In this document: piece by piece, positions 37,187-46,046 of the stretch
Numbering within the stretch: position 1 is the stretch's first letter
How the letters are laid out: each line of letters starts with the position of its first letter
DNA from: Streptomyces lunaelactis
GTDB taxonomy: Bacteria; Actinomycetota; Actinomycetes; Streptomycetales; Streptomycetaceae
Direction of reading: 5' to 3'
NCBI RefSeq assembly: GCF_003054555.1
Contig: NZ_CP026304.1
Coordinates: forward strand, 5,518,001 to 5,582,000
DNA: 64,000 nt
Made by a program: the position numbers and the translations under genes
Notes under the pieces: generated by a model
What the model was told of the DNA's origin: nothing
Databases searched by the model: none
The model's input: the letters and a program-made list of their open reading frames with translations, nothing else

Positions 37187-38395
37187 TCACCCGGTGACCC
37201 GCACTGCGAACTCGCCCTCCGAGACCCGTGCCCGCAGCTCGTCGCCCGCCGCGACGTCCTCCGGTGAGCGGACCACCGCCCCGTCCGCCCGCTGCAGCAC
37301 CGCGTACCCCCGCTCCAGCGTCGCCGCCGGTGACAGCGAGACCACCCGCGCCCGGGTGTGCGCCAGCTCCGACTCCGCGCGGTCCAGCAGATGGCCCAGC
37401 ACCCGCCTGCCGCGGGCGACCAGCGCGTCGACCTCCGCCTCGCGCGCGTCCACCATCCGCTGCGGGTGCTCCATGGCCGGCCGGGCCAGCGCGTGTGCCA
37501 GTCCCCGCTCCTCGCGGTCGAGCAGCCCGTGGACGGTACGCAGCGCGCGGTCGCGGAGCTGCCGCACCCGGTCCAGCTCCTCGCCCACGTCCGGTACGAC
37601 CTTCTTCGCCGCGTCCGTCGGCGTGGACGCCCGCAGGTCCGCAACCAGGTCGAGCAGCGGCGCGTCCGGTTCGTGCCCGATCGCCGACACCACCGGCGTG
37701 CGGCACTCGGACACCGCACGCACCAGCTGCTCGTCCGAGAACGGCAGCAGATCCTCCACGCTGCCGCCGCCGCGCGCCACGATGATCACGTCCACGTCCG
37801 GGAGTTCGTCCAACTCCTTGACGGCCTGGACGACTTGGGCCACCGCGTGCACGCCCTGCACGGCCACATTGCGCACCTCGAAGCGGACGGCGGGCCAGCG
37901 CCGCCGCGCCATCTCCAGGACGTCGTGCTCGGCCGCCGATGCCCGGCCGCACACCAGACCCACCCGGTGCGGCAGGAACGGCAGCACCTTCTTCCGGTCG
38001 AGCGCGAACAGCCCCTCGGCCCCCAGGGTCCGCTTCAACTGCTCGAGGCGGGCGAGCAGTTCACCGATCCCCACCGGCCTTATCTCCACGGCACGCAGCG
38101 ACAGCTGCCCCCGCGGGGCGTACCACTCAGGCTTGGCGTGGACGACGACGCGCGCGCCCTCGGCCACCACGTCCGCGACCGCGTCGAAGACCTGCCGGAA
38201 GCAGGTGACGCTCACGGAGATGTCGTACGAGGGGTCCCGCAGCGTCATGAAGACGACCCCGGCGCCCGGCCGCCGGGACAGCTGGGTGATCTGCCCCTCC
38301 ACCCAGACCGCCCCGAGCCGCTCGATCCACCCTCCGATGAGCCGTGACACCTCGCCGACCGGCAGGGGAGCTTCCGCGGACGTGTTGAGAGCCAT
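37187..38395 (-). CDS. xseA: Exodeoxyribonuclease VII large subunit
   Basis: A 402-residue nuclease subunit. The N-terminal OB-fold (about 15-110) includes [20 protein letters not shown]; the catalytic core has [20 protein letters not shown] and [29 protein letters not shown]; the C-terminal half is a long coiled coil ending in [13 protein letters not shown]. With XseB it forms exonuclease VII. ATG at 38395; divergent from ispH with about 160 bases between. Confidence 0.95.
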   Translation of the reverse strand: MALNTSAEAPLPVGEVSRLIGGWIERLGAVWVEGQITQLSRRPGAGVVFMTLRDPSYDISVSVTCFRQVFDAVADVVAEGARVVVHAKPEWYAPRGQLSLRAVEIRPVGIGELLARLEQLKRTLGAEGLFALDRKKVLPFLPHRVGLVCGRASAAEHDVLEMARRRWPAVRFEVRNVAVQGVHAVAQVVQAVKELDELPDVDVIIVARGGGSVEDLLPFSDEQLVRAVSECRTPVVSAIGHEPDAPLLDLVADLRASTPTDAAKKVVPDVGEELDRVRQLRDRALRTVHGLLDREERGLAHALARPAMEHPQRMVDAREAEVDALVARGRRVLGHLLDRAESELAHTRARVVSLSPAATLERGYAVLQRADGAVVRSPEDVAAGDELRARVSEGEFAVRVTG

Positions 38396-38553
38396 ACGAG
38401 CGAGCGTATCGGCCGCGTACGACAAAGCCCCCACAACAAGCCCCCCACAAGAGAGCCGCTGGCCATCGCGTCCGTCCGTCGCTCGCGTCCGGCCTCGGTC
38501 TTCCGCCTGTGGGTGATCTCCTGCCTCTCCGACGCGGCCTTACGATGGGGGGC

Positions 38554-39549
38554 ATGACTGCTACGACTCCTGCCCGACGCGTCCTGCTCGCCGCTCCCCG
38601 TGGCTACTGCGCGGGCGTGGACCGTGCCGTGATCGCCGTGGAGAAAGCCCTTGAGCAGTACGGGTCGCCGATCTACGTCCGCCACGAGATCGTCCACAAC
38701 AAGTACGTCGTACAGACCCTGGAGAAGAAGGGCGCGATCTTCGTCGACGAGACGGCGGAGGTCCCCGAGGGGTCGATCGTCATGTTCTCCGCGCACGGTG
38801 TCGCCCCGGTCGTCCACGAGGAGGCCGCGGAGCGCAAGCTCGCGACCATCGACGCGACCTGCCCGCTGGTCACCAAGGTCCACAAGGAAGCCGTCCGTTT
38901 CGCCGGTGAGGACTACGACATCCTGCTGATCGGCCACGACGGCCACGAGGAAGTCATCGGTACGTCCGGCGAGGCCCCCGAGCACATCACGCTGGTCGAC
39001 GGCCCGGAGGATGTCGCCAACGTCGAGGTGCGCGACGAGTCGAAGGTCGTCTGGCTCTCCCAGACCACGCTGTCCGTGGACGAGACCATGGAGACGGTGG
39101 ACGCGCTCAAGACCAAGTTCCCGCAGCTGATCTCCCCGCCGAGCGACGACATCTGCTACGCCACGCAGAACCGCCAGATCGCGGTGAAGCAGATGGGCGC
39201 CGAGGCGGATCTGGTCATCGTCGTCGGCTCGAAGAACTCCTCGAACTCCGTCCGCCTCGTCGAGGTGGCGCTGGGCGCGGGCGCACGCGACGCGCACCTG
39301 GTGGACTTCGCCGCGGAGATCGACGAGACCTGGCTGGACGGAGTCTCGACGGTCGGTGTCACCTCCGGTGCCTCGGTCCCCGAGGTCCTGGTCGAGGGCG
39401 TACTGGAGTGGCTGTCGCAGCGCGGCTTCGAGGACGTCGAGATCGTCAAGGCGGCCGAGGAGTCCATCGTCTTCTCGCTCCCGAAGGAGCTCCGCCGCGA
39501 CCTGCGCGCGGAGGCGGCCGAACTGTCCGGTAAGCAGTCCGGCAAGTAA
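38554..39549 (+). CDS. ispH: 4-hydroxy-3-methylbut-2-enyl diphosphate reductase
   Basis: A 331-residue IspH/LytB enzyme with the three cluster Cys in [22 protein letters not shown] and [10 protein letters not shown], and the substrate-binding [10 protein letters not shown] and [12 protein letters not shown]. It performs the last step of the non-mevalonate (MEP) pathway, producing isopentenyl and dimethylallyl diphosphate, the substrates of the prenyltransferase at 5063. ATG at 38554 follows GGGGGG. It stands alone, followed by ppgK. Confidence 0.97.
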   Translation: MTATTPARRVLLAAPRGYCAGVDRAVIAVEKALEQYGSPIYVRHEIVHNKYVVQTLEKKGAIFVDETAEVPEGSIVMFSAHGVAPVVHEEAAERKLATIDATCPLVTKVHKEAVRFAGEDYDILLIGHDGHEEVIGTSGEAPEHITLVDGPEDVANVEVRDESKVVWLSQTTLSVDETMETVDALKTKFPQLISPPSDDICYATQNRQIAVKQMGAEADLVIVVGSKNSSNSVRLVEVALGAGARDAHLVDFAAEIDETWLDGVSTVGVTSGASVPEVLVEGVLEWLSQRGFEDVEIVKAAEESIVFSLPKELRRDLRAEAAELSGKQSGK

Positions 39550-39639
39550 CCGTGCTCCAGGCTGTGGCGCAGGCCGTGACGCAGGCCGTGCCCCGGGCCG
39601 GGGAAGTGACTGTCAGCGGCTGCCCGTAACGTTGTGTCC

Positions 39640-40380
39640 ATGAACGTGTTCGGAGTGGACATCGGCGGATCCGGCATCAAGGGCGCACCCGTGGACCTTG
39701 AGCGCGGCGACCTGACGCAGGAGCGCCATAAGGTACTGACCCCACATCCATCGACCCCCGACGCCGTGGCGGAGGGCGTTGCCGCGGTCGTCGAGAACTT
39801 CGGCTGGTCGGGCCCGGTCGGCATCACCTTCCCCGGAGTCGTCACGAGCGGGGTCACTCGCACGGCGGCCAATGTCGACAAGGGCTGGGTCGACGTGGAC
39901 GCGTCGAAACTGCTCGGGGACCGGCTCGGGGGGCTGCCCGTCACCGTTCTCAATGACGCGGACGCCGCGGGCGTCGCGGAGATGACGTTCGGGGCGGGCC
40001 GCGGCCGCAAGGGCACGGTGATCCTGCTGACCTTCGGTACGGGCATCGGGAGCGCGGTCTTCATCGACGGCCGCCTGGTCCCGAACACCGAGCTGGGCCA
40101 TCTCGAGCTGCACGGCCACGACGCCGAGAAGCACGCCTCCACGAAGGTCAAGGAGGACGAGGGCCTGAGCTGGCACCACTGGACCCGTCGGGTGCAGAAG
40201 TACCTGGCCCATGTGGAGATGCTGTTCTCGCCGGAGCTGTTCATCATCGGCGGCGGTGTGAGCCGCAAGGCGGACAAGTTCCTGCCGCTGATCGAGGGCA
40301 TCAGAGCAGAGATCGTCCCGGCGGAGCTGAAGAACAACGCGGGGATCGTGGGCGCGGCGATGGCTGCGGCGGGCAGATAA
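39640..40380 (+). CDS. ppgK: Polyphosphate glucokinase
   Basis: A 246-residue ROK-family sugar kinase. GVDIGGSGIKGAPVDL is the phosphate-binding loop, VTVLNDADAAGVAEM supplies the catalytic Asp, and LLTFGTGIGSAVFIDGRLV the second phosphate motif. The length and IIGGGVSRKADKFLPLI near the C-terminus are typical of actinobacterial enzymes that phosphorylate glucose with polyphosphate or ATP. The ATG at 39640 is used; a GTG six bases earlier is in frame. Downstream of ispH, same direction, separated by 90 bases. Confidence 0.93.
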   Translation: MNVFGVDIGGSGIKGAPVDLERGDLTQERHKVLTPHPSTPDAVAEGVAAVVENFGWSGPVGITFPGVVTSGVTRTAANVDKGWVDVDASKLLGDRLGGLPVTVLNDADAAGVAEMTFGAGRGRKGTVILLTFGTGIGSAVFIDGRLVPNTELGHLELHGHDAEKHASTKVKEDEGLSWHHWTRRVQKYLAHVEMLFSPELFIIGGGVSRKADKFLPLIEGIRAEIVPAELKNNAGIVGAAMAAAGR

Positions 40381-40440
40381 CGGGGGCCGGGCAGCAGGGC
40401 CCCTTCGGAGGGTCGGCCGGCCGCGCCCGCTGACTCGGCT

Positions 40441-41013
40441 TCAGGCGCGGCGCGTCGGCGGACCCGGGCGGCGGCGCTGGCGGCGGCTCATCATCCGTAC
40501 CTTGCGTACGCAGGTGATCAGCCCGGCCACCAGCGTGCCGCCGTACAGCCAGCCCGCGTGCACGGCGAGGGCGGTGACCACGGCCATCGTCTGCCCGCCG
40601 AAGCCCCCGGTCCCGCCGGCGATCGGCACGATCCCGACCGCGAAGGCGATCGGCACACTGATCGGCGCGGTGACCAGGTCGGCCTCCCGCACCCAGAGCG
40701 CGGTGAGTGCGCTGACGGGCAGGAACAGCATTCCGTAGACCACGGCGGAGCCGTCGAGGAGCAGCCAGTCCAGGCAGCCGAGCGCGAACATCGTCGAGGC
40801 TGCGAACAGTCCGCCGCCGAGCCCGGTCAGCCGGGGCTTGGGCAGTCGGCGCAGCGCGAGCACCACGGGGGGCACGGCCCGCGCGGGCCGTGCGGGCACC
40901 CGGTACACGCTCGCGGTCTCGGCGATCGCGCCCTGGGGAGCGACGTCCACGGGGGAAATAGGGGTCTGCGGCCGCTGCCGGCGCTGCGGGTGACTTGTCC
41001 TGTGCTGCTCCAC
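40441..41013 (-). CDS. DUF6542-like membrane protein
   Basis: A 190-residue protein. A basic, Pro-rich N-terminal region (about 1-65) precedes four hydrophobic segments with LFAASTMFALGCLDWLLLDG, SVPIAFAVGIVPIAGGTGGF and MAVVTALAVHAGWLYGG, and a basic C-terminal tail. It matches the DUF6542 family, usually encoded beside ychF in streptomycetes; function unknown. GTG at 41013 is chosen as the first start after the promoter-like sequence; a longer frame upstream overlaps the ychF promoter region. Confidence 0.7.
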   Translation of the reverse strand: MEQHRTSHPQRRQRPQTPISPVDVAPQGAIAETASVYRVPARPARAVPPVVLALRRLPKPRLTGLGGGLFAASTMFALGCLDWLLLDGSAVVYGMLFLPVSALTALWVREADLVTAPISVPIAFAVGIVPIAGGTGGFGGQTMAVVTALAVHAGWLYGGTLVAGLITCVRKVRMMSRRQRRRPGPPTRRA

Positions 41014-41198
41014 TCGACCAACGTAGGTCGCGAGGTGGGAGGAATCAGGCACGGGACACGCCCTTTGGTGGACCTTGGCGTTGAGTTCGACTCCCGGCTC
41101 CCGTCGCTGCCCCGCTCGACCCGCCCGTAAACTGGGGGATCGGCCCACCTCCGGGCCGTACGGCCATCAGCCAGTCCTCACTTCAGGAAGTCGCCAAC

Positions 41199-42287
41199 GT
41201 GTCGCTCACGATCGGAATCGTCGGCCTGCCGAATGTCGGCAAGTCGACCCTGTTCAACGCCCTGACCAAGAACGACGTGCTGGCGGCCAACTACCCGTTC
41301 GCCACGATCGAGCCGAACGTCGGCGTCGTCGGCGTCCCCGACCCGCGCCTGGCCACGCTCGCCGGGATCTTCGGCTCGCAGCGGATCCTCCCCGCCACGG
41401 TCGACTTCGTCGACATCGCCGGCATCGTGCGCGGCGCGAGCGAGGGCGAGGGCCTGGGCAACAAGTTCCTGGCGAACATCCGTGAGTCGGACGCGATCTG
41501 CCAGGTCATCCGTGCCTTCAAGGACGAGAACGTCGTGCATGTCGACGGCAAGGTCTCGCCGAAGGACGACATCGAGACGATCCACACCGAGCTCATCCTC
41601 GCCGACCTCCAGTCGGTCGAGAAGGCGGTGCCGCGCCTGACGAAGGAGTCCCGCCTCCAGAAGGACAAGGTGGCGGTCCTGGCGGCGGTCGAGGAGGCCC
41701 AGAAGATCCTCGAGGAGGGCACCACGCTCTTCCATGCGGGCATCACCGCCGGCACCGAGAAGGGCCGGCTCCTGCACGAGCTGCACCTGCTGACCACCAA
41801 GCCGTTCCTGTACGTCTTCAACGTCGACGAGGACGAGCTGGTCGACGAGGACTTCAAGAACGACCAGCGGGCGCTGGTGGCCCCGGCCGAGGCCATCTTC
41901 CTCAACGCCAAGATCGAGTCCGAACTGATCGAGCTGGACGACGACGAGGCGCTCGAACTCCTCCAGTCGATGGGCCAGGAGGAGCCGGGCCTGGCCACGC
42001 TGGGCCGCGTCGGCTTCGACACGCTGGGCCTGCAGACGTACCTGACGGCGGGCCCGAAGGAGACCCGCGCCTGGACGATCAAGAAGGGCGCGACGGCTCC
42101 GGAGGCGGCCGGTGTGATCCACACCGACTTCCAGAAGGGCTTCATCAAGGCGGAGGTCATCTCCTTCGCCGACCTGGTCGAGACGGGCTCGGTCGCGGAG
42201 GCGCGCGCGAAGGGCAAGGCGCGTATGGAGGGCAAGGACTACGTCATGCAGGACGGCGACGTGGTGGAGTTCCGCTTCAACGTGTGA
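41199..42287 (+). CDS. ychF: Redox-regulated ATPase YchF/OLA1
   Basis: A 362-residue GTPase-family protein. IGIVGLPNVGKSTLFNALTK is the P-loop, FVDIAGIVRGASEGEGLGN the switch II region, FNVDEDE replaces the usual NKxD so that ATP is preferred, and the C-terminal TGS domain ends in MQDGDVVEFRFNV. It interacts with ribosomes and stress responses. GTG at 41199 follows AGGAAG by 7 bases. It is the last clearly core gene before the accessory segment. Confidence 0.96.
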   Translation: MSLTIGIVGLPNVGKSTLFNALTKNDVLAANYPFATIEPNVGVVGVPDPRLATLAGIFGSQRILPATVDFVDIAGIVRGASEGEGLGNKFLANIRESDAICQVIRAFKDENVVHVDGKVSPKDDIETIHTELILADLQSVEKAVPRLTKESRLQKDKVAVLAAVEEAQKILEEGTTLFHAGITAGTEKGRLLHELHLLTTKPFLYVFNVDEDELVDEDFKNDQRALVAPAEAIFLNAKIESELIELDDDEALELLQSMGQEEPGLATLGRVGFDTLGLQTYLTAGPKETRAWTIKKGATAPEAAGVIHTDFQKGFIKAEVISFADLVETGSVAEARAKGKARMEGKDYVMQDGDVVEFRFNV

Positions 42288-42333
42288 TCGTTTCGTTACT
42301 GCACGCTAGGTGATTCGTCAAGCGTGCAGGTCG

Positions 42334-42367
42334 GAAGGGGTCGGGCTCTGGTGAGTCTGACCCCTTC
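42334..42367 (+). terminator. Hairpin terminator after ychF
   Basis: A 9-bp stem (42334-42342 with 42359-42367) is followed by tgtatt. A smaller GCACGCT/AGCGTGC stem at 42301-42327 precedes it. Both fall just after the ychF stop. Confidence 0.7.
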
Positions 42368-42396
42368 TGTATTCCCGTGCTGACTTGGTGACCTGG
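42351..42396. repeat. Left copy of a direct repeat bracketing the accessory segment
   Basis: TTCCCGTGCTGACTTGGTG at 42372-42390 is identical to 50750-50768. Flanking bases also match (gagtcYgRccccttct before it, acctgg after it). The copy lies immediately downstream of ychF. See the finding on the bracketed segment. Confidence 0.75.
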
Positions 42397-42452
42397 GGGC
42401 GCCCCGTGGCGGGCGCCAGTGGTGTTCTGGTGAGCGGTTGAATGCAGATTGT

Positions 42453-42494
42453 TACTTTCATTGGACGCTTGATATTCTGCGCCCAATGAAAGTA
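42453..42494. promoter_or_regulatory. Inverted repeat over the start of the HTH-nucleotidyltransferase gene
   Basis: TACTTTCATTGG (42453-42464) and its exact complement CCAATGAAAGTA (42483-42494) flank an 18-base spacer. The second arm includes the ATG at 42486. A minus-10-like GATATT stands at 42471-42476 in the spacer, 10 bases before the ATG, so the mRNA is probably leaderless and the encoded HTH protein could block its own promoter. Confidence 0.7.
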
Positions 42495-43076
42495 TCGCCG
42501 AGTCTGCTGCCCATCCTCCGGTCCCGTATGCAAGGCGAGCTCCTCGCGCTCGTGCTCCTGCATCCGGAACGCGAGTACAGCATCACCGAACTAGCCGCTG
42601 ACGTCGGAGTGACGCCTACCGCTGTCCTGCGGGAGGTTGACCGGTTGGCCGACGGTGGCATCCTGACCGATCGGCGAGTGGGGCGCAGTCGCCTCGTCAA
42701 GGCTCGCACGGATACTCCGCTGTACCGTCCGCTGAGCGAGCTCATGTCTGTCTCTTTCGGCCCCGTGCCAGTGCTCACCGATGCGCTGGCGGGACTCGAA
42801 GGCGTGGAGCGCGCCTATATCTACGGCTCTTGGGCCGCTCGGTACAACGGTGAGCCGGGGCCGCCGCCTGCCGATGTGGATGTCCTCGTTGTGGGTGACC
42901 CCGATGCCGACGCGCTCTTCGACCTTGCCGAGGAGGCGTCCCGACGCCTGCGTCGTGAGGTCAACGTTCATCGGGTCTCCGTCGAGGCGTGGGAGGCCCG
43001 TACGGACGATCCGTTCCTCACCGGCGTTCGCGAACGTCCGCTGGTCCAGCTGAACCTTGACCTGGAGGCGCAATGA
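42486..43076 (+). CDS. Winged-HTH plus nucleotidyltransferase (MNT) protein, antitoxin candidate
   Basis: A 196-residue fusion. Residues about 1-85 are a winged helix (REYSITELAADVGVTPTAVL and LADGGILTDRRVGRSRLVKA). Residues about 100-196 are a minimal nucleotidyltransferase with IYGSWAARYNGE and the Asp-X-Asp of PADVDVLVVGDP. In MNT/HEPN systems the nucleotidyltransferase modifies and neutralises the HEPN ribonuclease. The stop overlaps the ATG of the HEPN gene by 4 bases. A long inverted repeat covers its start. A frame opening at 42438 is rejected since it lies in the promoter. Confidence 0.85.
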   Translation: MKVSPSLLPILRSRMQGELLALVLLHPEREYSITELAADVGVTPTAVLREVDRLADGGILTDRRVGRSRLVKARTDTPLYRPLSELMSVSFGPVPVLTDALAGLEGVERAYIYGSWAARYNGEPGPPPADVDVLVVGDPDADALFDLAEEASRRLRREVNVHRVSVEAWEARTDDPFLTGVRERPLVQLNLDLEAQ

Positions 43077-43378
43077 CGCGCTGGAACCAAGGGCGGTCGA
43101 CGGTTGACGCGCTCATCGCCAGTGGTGGGCTTGAACGCGTACCCGCTTCTCAGCAGGCCGCCGAAGCGGAACTGGTCCGGGCGCGCACGCATGTAGGCTC
43201 CGCGCGGCAGTTGGCGGCCACGGACCCGGAGGGTGCGTACACGCTGGCCTACGACGCCGCGCGCAGAGCGTTGGCCGCGGTATTGCAGAACCAGGGACTG
43301 CGCGCGACCAGTCGTGGTGGCCATACCGCCCGGAGCTCGTCCATGGCGACCCGCTGCTCGAGGGCTTCGGCAACGTAG
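43073..43378 (+). pseudogene. HEPN toxin gene, 3' part replaced
   Basis: The frame opens at an ATG overlapping the MNT stop (ATGA). Its first about 83 residues match HEPN proteins of this family (ERVPASQQAAEAELVRA, GAYTLAYDAARRALAAVLQN, LRATSRGGH). After Gly-Gly-His the reading becomes an Arg/Ser-rich stretch of about 18 residues and stops. The DNA there (43327-43404) is the reverse strand of another antitoxin gene. The C-terminal HEPN helix with the Rx4-6H ribonuclease motif is gone, so the toxin is probably inactive. The partner gene appears intact. Confidence 0.8.
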
Positions 43379-43404
43379 GCGGAGAAACCGCCCGGCCCGT
43401 CATG
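43327..43404 (-). pseudogene. Fragment of an antitoxin gene fused to the HEPN gene
   Basis: Read on the minus strand the fragment gives GPGGFSAYVAEALEQRVAMDELRAVW. The intact antitoxin at 48700-48951 has GPGGFSAYVAEALEQ and RVAMDKLREIV at its centre, so this is a 25-30 residue internal piece of a related gene. It has no start or stop and ends against the DyP gene. It shows that a rearrangement between two toxin-antitoxin loci took place here. Confidence 0.8.
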
Positions 43405-43405
43405 G

Positions 43406-45670
43406 TCAGCCGGTCAGTGACTTCCACATGGTGAGCGGGCGGTCCTCCACCGTGATCTGGTCCTCGTGAGCACTGCCGTCGCGGATCACGATGATCCGGT
43501 ACTTGTCCTGGTGGAACACCCAGAACAGGCTCAGGCCATTGATCCGCTGCATGTCCGGTACCGCGAGGAACTCGTCGACCCGCGTGATTCCGGCGAGCGA
43601 GCGCCACAGGTCGAGCCCGCGGTCCCCGCGTTCGAGGGCGTCCTGGTGCATCGCGCCGTCGGCGACCGAGATGAGACGGTATACCTGACGGCCCATCATC
43701 GTGTGGAACACCCAGTAGTAGCTCTTGCCGCCCACCCGCTGCATGTCGGGGACCGGCAGGAAGGCATCCACCCTTTCGATGCCGCTGAACGAGGCCCAGG
43801 CGGAGAGCTGGCGGTCCGGCAGGTCGATCGCACCGGCCTGCTCGGGCGGGAGCCCGGATTCCGCGCCGTCGGCGATCGAGATCCGCCGGTAGACCTGACG
43901 GCCCTCAGCGGTGTGGAACAGCCAGAACCGGCTGCGGCCGTTGATCCGCTGCTCGTCCGGTACCGGAAGGATCGCGTCGACCTTGGTCACCCCGGCGTAG
44001 CACGGCCAGGTGGTCAGCGGCCGGTCGGGGCGCTCGCGGACGTCCAGGTGCTCGTCGCCGTCGGCGATGGAGATGGTCCGGCAGACCGGGCCGACGCTGC
44101 CCGTTCCGTACGCCCAGTACCAGCTCTTGCCCTTGTCCCGCTGGAGGTCGGGGATGGGCAGGAAGGAATCCGTCGGGCGGACGTCGCTCGGCAGCTTGTC
44201 GGTGAGTCGGCCGTCGCCGAGGTGCCGCAGCGTGGTCAGCGACGGTACGAAGGCGTAGACCGACCCCTCGGTGGCGACGAACTGGCTCAGGCTCAGCTCG
44301 GTGGTGGTGCCGGGGGTCTCGTAGCTGACGGTGCCGGCGGCACCGACCATCGCGTCGGGGCCCGGCTTCTTGGGCCGGTTGGGCGGGAAGGCGGTGCTGT
44401 CGATCCAGGACTTCTGGATGAACTCGAACTGCTGCACAAGGTCCGACTGGTAGCAGACGAACAGGAGGCCGCGCGGCGAGTCGGGCCCGCCGGGCCCCTC
44501 CGAGGCGGGGTCGAACGGCGCGCCGTACGGGGCGCCGCGGCGGATGATCCGGCGGCGGTCCATCACCGGATTCTCGTCGAGCGGAGGGTGTCCGGGCTCT
44601 TCCTGCAGTCCGTCCCGGGGGTTGGACTTGCGCAGGTGCGAGAAGAGCGGGGTGGTGTAGCCCTCCGGGTCGTTACGGAAGCCGAAGTCGTTGTCCTCGC
44701 CGGCCAGGGCGCTGGAGGGCATGTCGGCGTTGGGGCACTTGGCAACCGGGGCGCCGGAGCGCCAGCGGCCGACGAAGCGGGCGGCCAGCCACTCGCTGGT
44801 CGCCTCCGCCGGTACCACCTTGGCCTTCTTGAGCACTTTCAGCTGGACGCCGACCTGTGCCCAGAAGCCCGGGACGTCCTGGGCGAGCCGACGCACCACC
44901 TGGAAGGTGCCGTTGCCGGCCCAGTCGGGTGCTTCGTGCGGCCCGCCGTCGACCCGGTCGTGACCGAGGACGAACTCTCCGGCCGGGATCAGCCGGGTGC
45001 CGTGCTTGCCCTTGACGTACTCGGGTTTGGCCGGGTCCGGCTCGTCGAAGCCGAGCACGCCGGGTTCGCTGACGCCGTCCTTGAAGCCGAAGTGCTCCTT
45101 GCCGCGGCGGGTGCCCGGCAGCGTGGCGCCGTTCTGCTGAAAGACGATCACGATCTTGGCTTGGGCGCATGCCTCGCGCTGCTCGGTGACCGCCGTGTGG
45201 AGGTCCTGAACGGTGTCGGAGGCGACGGTGAGGACGGCGTGGACGGTCTGGCCCTTGCCGTCGCCGAAGAGCCAGTTCTCCGGTGAGCTGTCGCCGGTGT
45301 CGCCCAGCGCCCGCTTGTCCGAGCCCTGCTTGAAGGCCTCCAGGCCGCTGCCCGCCTTGGCCGAGGGCAACGGGTCCTTGCCGGTCAGCTCCCGCAGCCC
45401 CTCGTACGTGAAGCTGACATTGAGCCACGTGGCCTTCAGTGCTTTCGGGTCATCGCCGCCCGAGGCCTCCCTGGCCTTGCGGAAGGCGGCGTTGAACGTC
45501 GCCACCTGTCTGGTGGTGGAGACTTGTGGTTCCAGTCGCTTGACCCAGGTCCGTGCCCGCGCCGCGTCCTCGAACTTGAGGAACAGCAGCGTCATCTGGT
45601 CCTTCTTGAAGCCCGCGATCACATCGCCCTGGATGTCGTCGCTCTCACGCAGTTTCAGATCGTTCGGCAT
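43406..45670 (-). CDS. DyP-type peroxidase with a C-terminal four-repeat domain
   Basis: A 754-residue protein, much longer than ordinary DyP peroxidases (300-450). The first about 455 residues are the DyP domain with the haem-site motif FGFKDGVSEPGV and, later, RRIIRRGAPYGAPFD and FVCYQSDLVQQFEFIQKSW. Residues about 500-754 hold four tandem repeats of 57-70 residues sharing VDAFLPVPDxQR, GKSYYWVFHT, YRxISIADG and DRxLxxWxSLxGI. No signal peptide is visible. The enzyme oxidises substrates with hydrogen peroxide; it is divergent from a secreted copper-radical oxidase that produces hydrogen peroxide. Confidence 0.88.
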   Translation of the reverse strand: MPNDLKLRESDDIQGDVIAGFKKDQMTLLFLKFEDAARARTWVKRLEPQVSTTRQVATFNAAFRKAREASGGDDPKALKATWLNVSFTYEGLRELTGKDPLPSAKAGSGLEAFKQGSDKRALGDTGDSSPENWLFGDGKGQTVHAVLTVASDTVQDLHTAVTEQREACAQAKIVIVFQQNGATLPGTRRGKEHFGFKDGVSEPGVLGFDEPDPAKPEYVKGKHGTRLIPAGEFVLGHDRVDGGPHEAPDWAGNGTFQVVRRLAQDVPGFWAQVGVQLKVLKKAKVVPAEATSEWLAARFVGRWRSGAPVAKCPNADMPSSALAGEDNDFGFRNDPEGYTTPLFSHLRKSNPRDGLQEEPGHPPLDENPVMDRRRIIRRGAPYGAPFDPASEGPGGPDSPRGLLFVCYQSDLVQQFEFIQKSWIDSTAFPPNRPKKPGPDAMVGAAGTVSYETPGTTTELSLSQFVATEGSVYAFVPSLTTLRHLGDGRLTDKLPSDVRPTDSFLPIPDLQRDKGKSWYWAYGTGSVGPVCRTISIADGDEHLDVRERPDRPLTTWPCYAGVTKVDAILPVPDEQRINGRSRFWLFHTAEGRQVYRRISIADGAESGLPPEQAGAIDLPDRQLSAWASFSGIERVDAFLPVPDMQRVGGKSYYWVFHTMMGRQVYRLISVADGAMHQDALERGDRGLDLWRSLAGITRVDEFLAVPDMQRINGLSLFWVFHQDKYRIIVIRDGSAHEDQITVEDRPLTMWKSLTG

Positions 45671-46046
45671 GCTCTCTCCCGGCGGATCGGCCCGCCCGGT
45701 AGTTGCGGACTGTAATCGCCACTATACGTAATGTAGTCATGAAGATACGGAGCGTAGCCAGGCGTTTCCGGTGATCGGGCTGCCCGACACCCGCCCGGGG
45801 AGCCGGGTTCCCCCATCGGTCCCCCTGTGCCACACGGCTGCTGAGGTGCTCTCAGATGGCAGGGCTCACCCACCTGCTGCCCTCGGCGCGACATCGCGCA
45901 TGCTGTGACGCAAGACTGATACCCGTCACTGTGCGTGAACGGGGACCGCGCCACCGCGGCCTCTCCCTCGGCCGTCGTCCCGTCGGAGCCGGTGACCTGC
46001 GCTCGCTCTCTGTCCCCTGCGCAGCTCTCCCTCCCGAAGGAGTCGT
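45671..46046. promoter_or_regulatory. Divergent promoter region between DyP peroxidase and copper oxidase genes
   Basis: No gene is supported in these 376 bases. At 45721-45737 an A/T-rich near-palindrome (actatacgtaatgtagt) contains, on the minus strand, TATAGT as a candidate minus-10 for the peroxidase gene, 50 bases before its start. The oxidase start at 46047 has AAGGAG 5-10 bases upstream. A shared regulator could control both genes from here. Confidence 0.4.
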
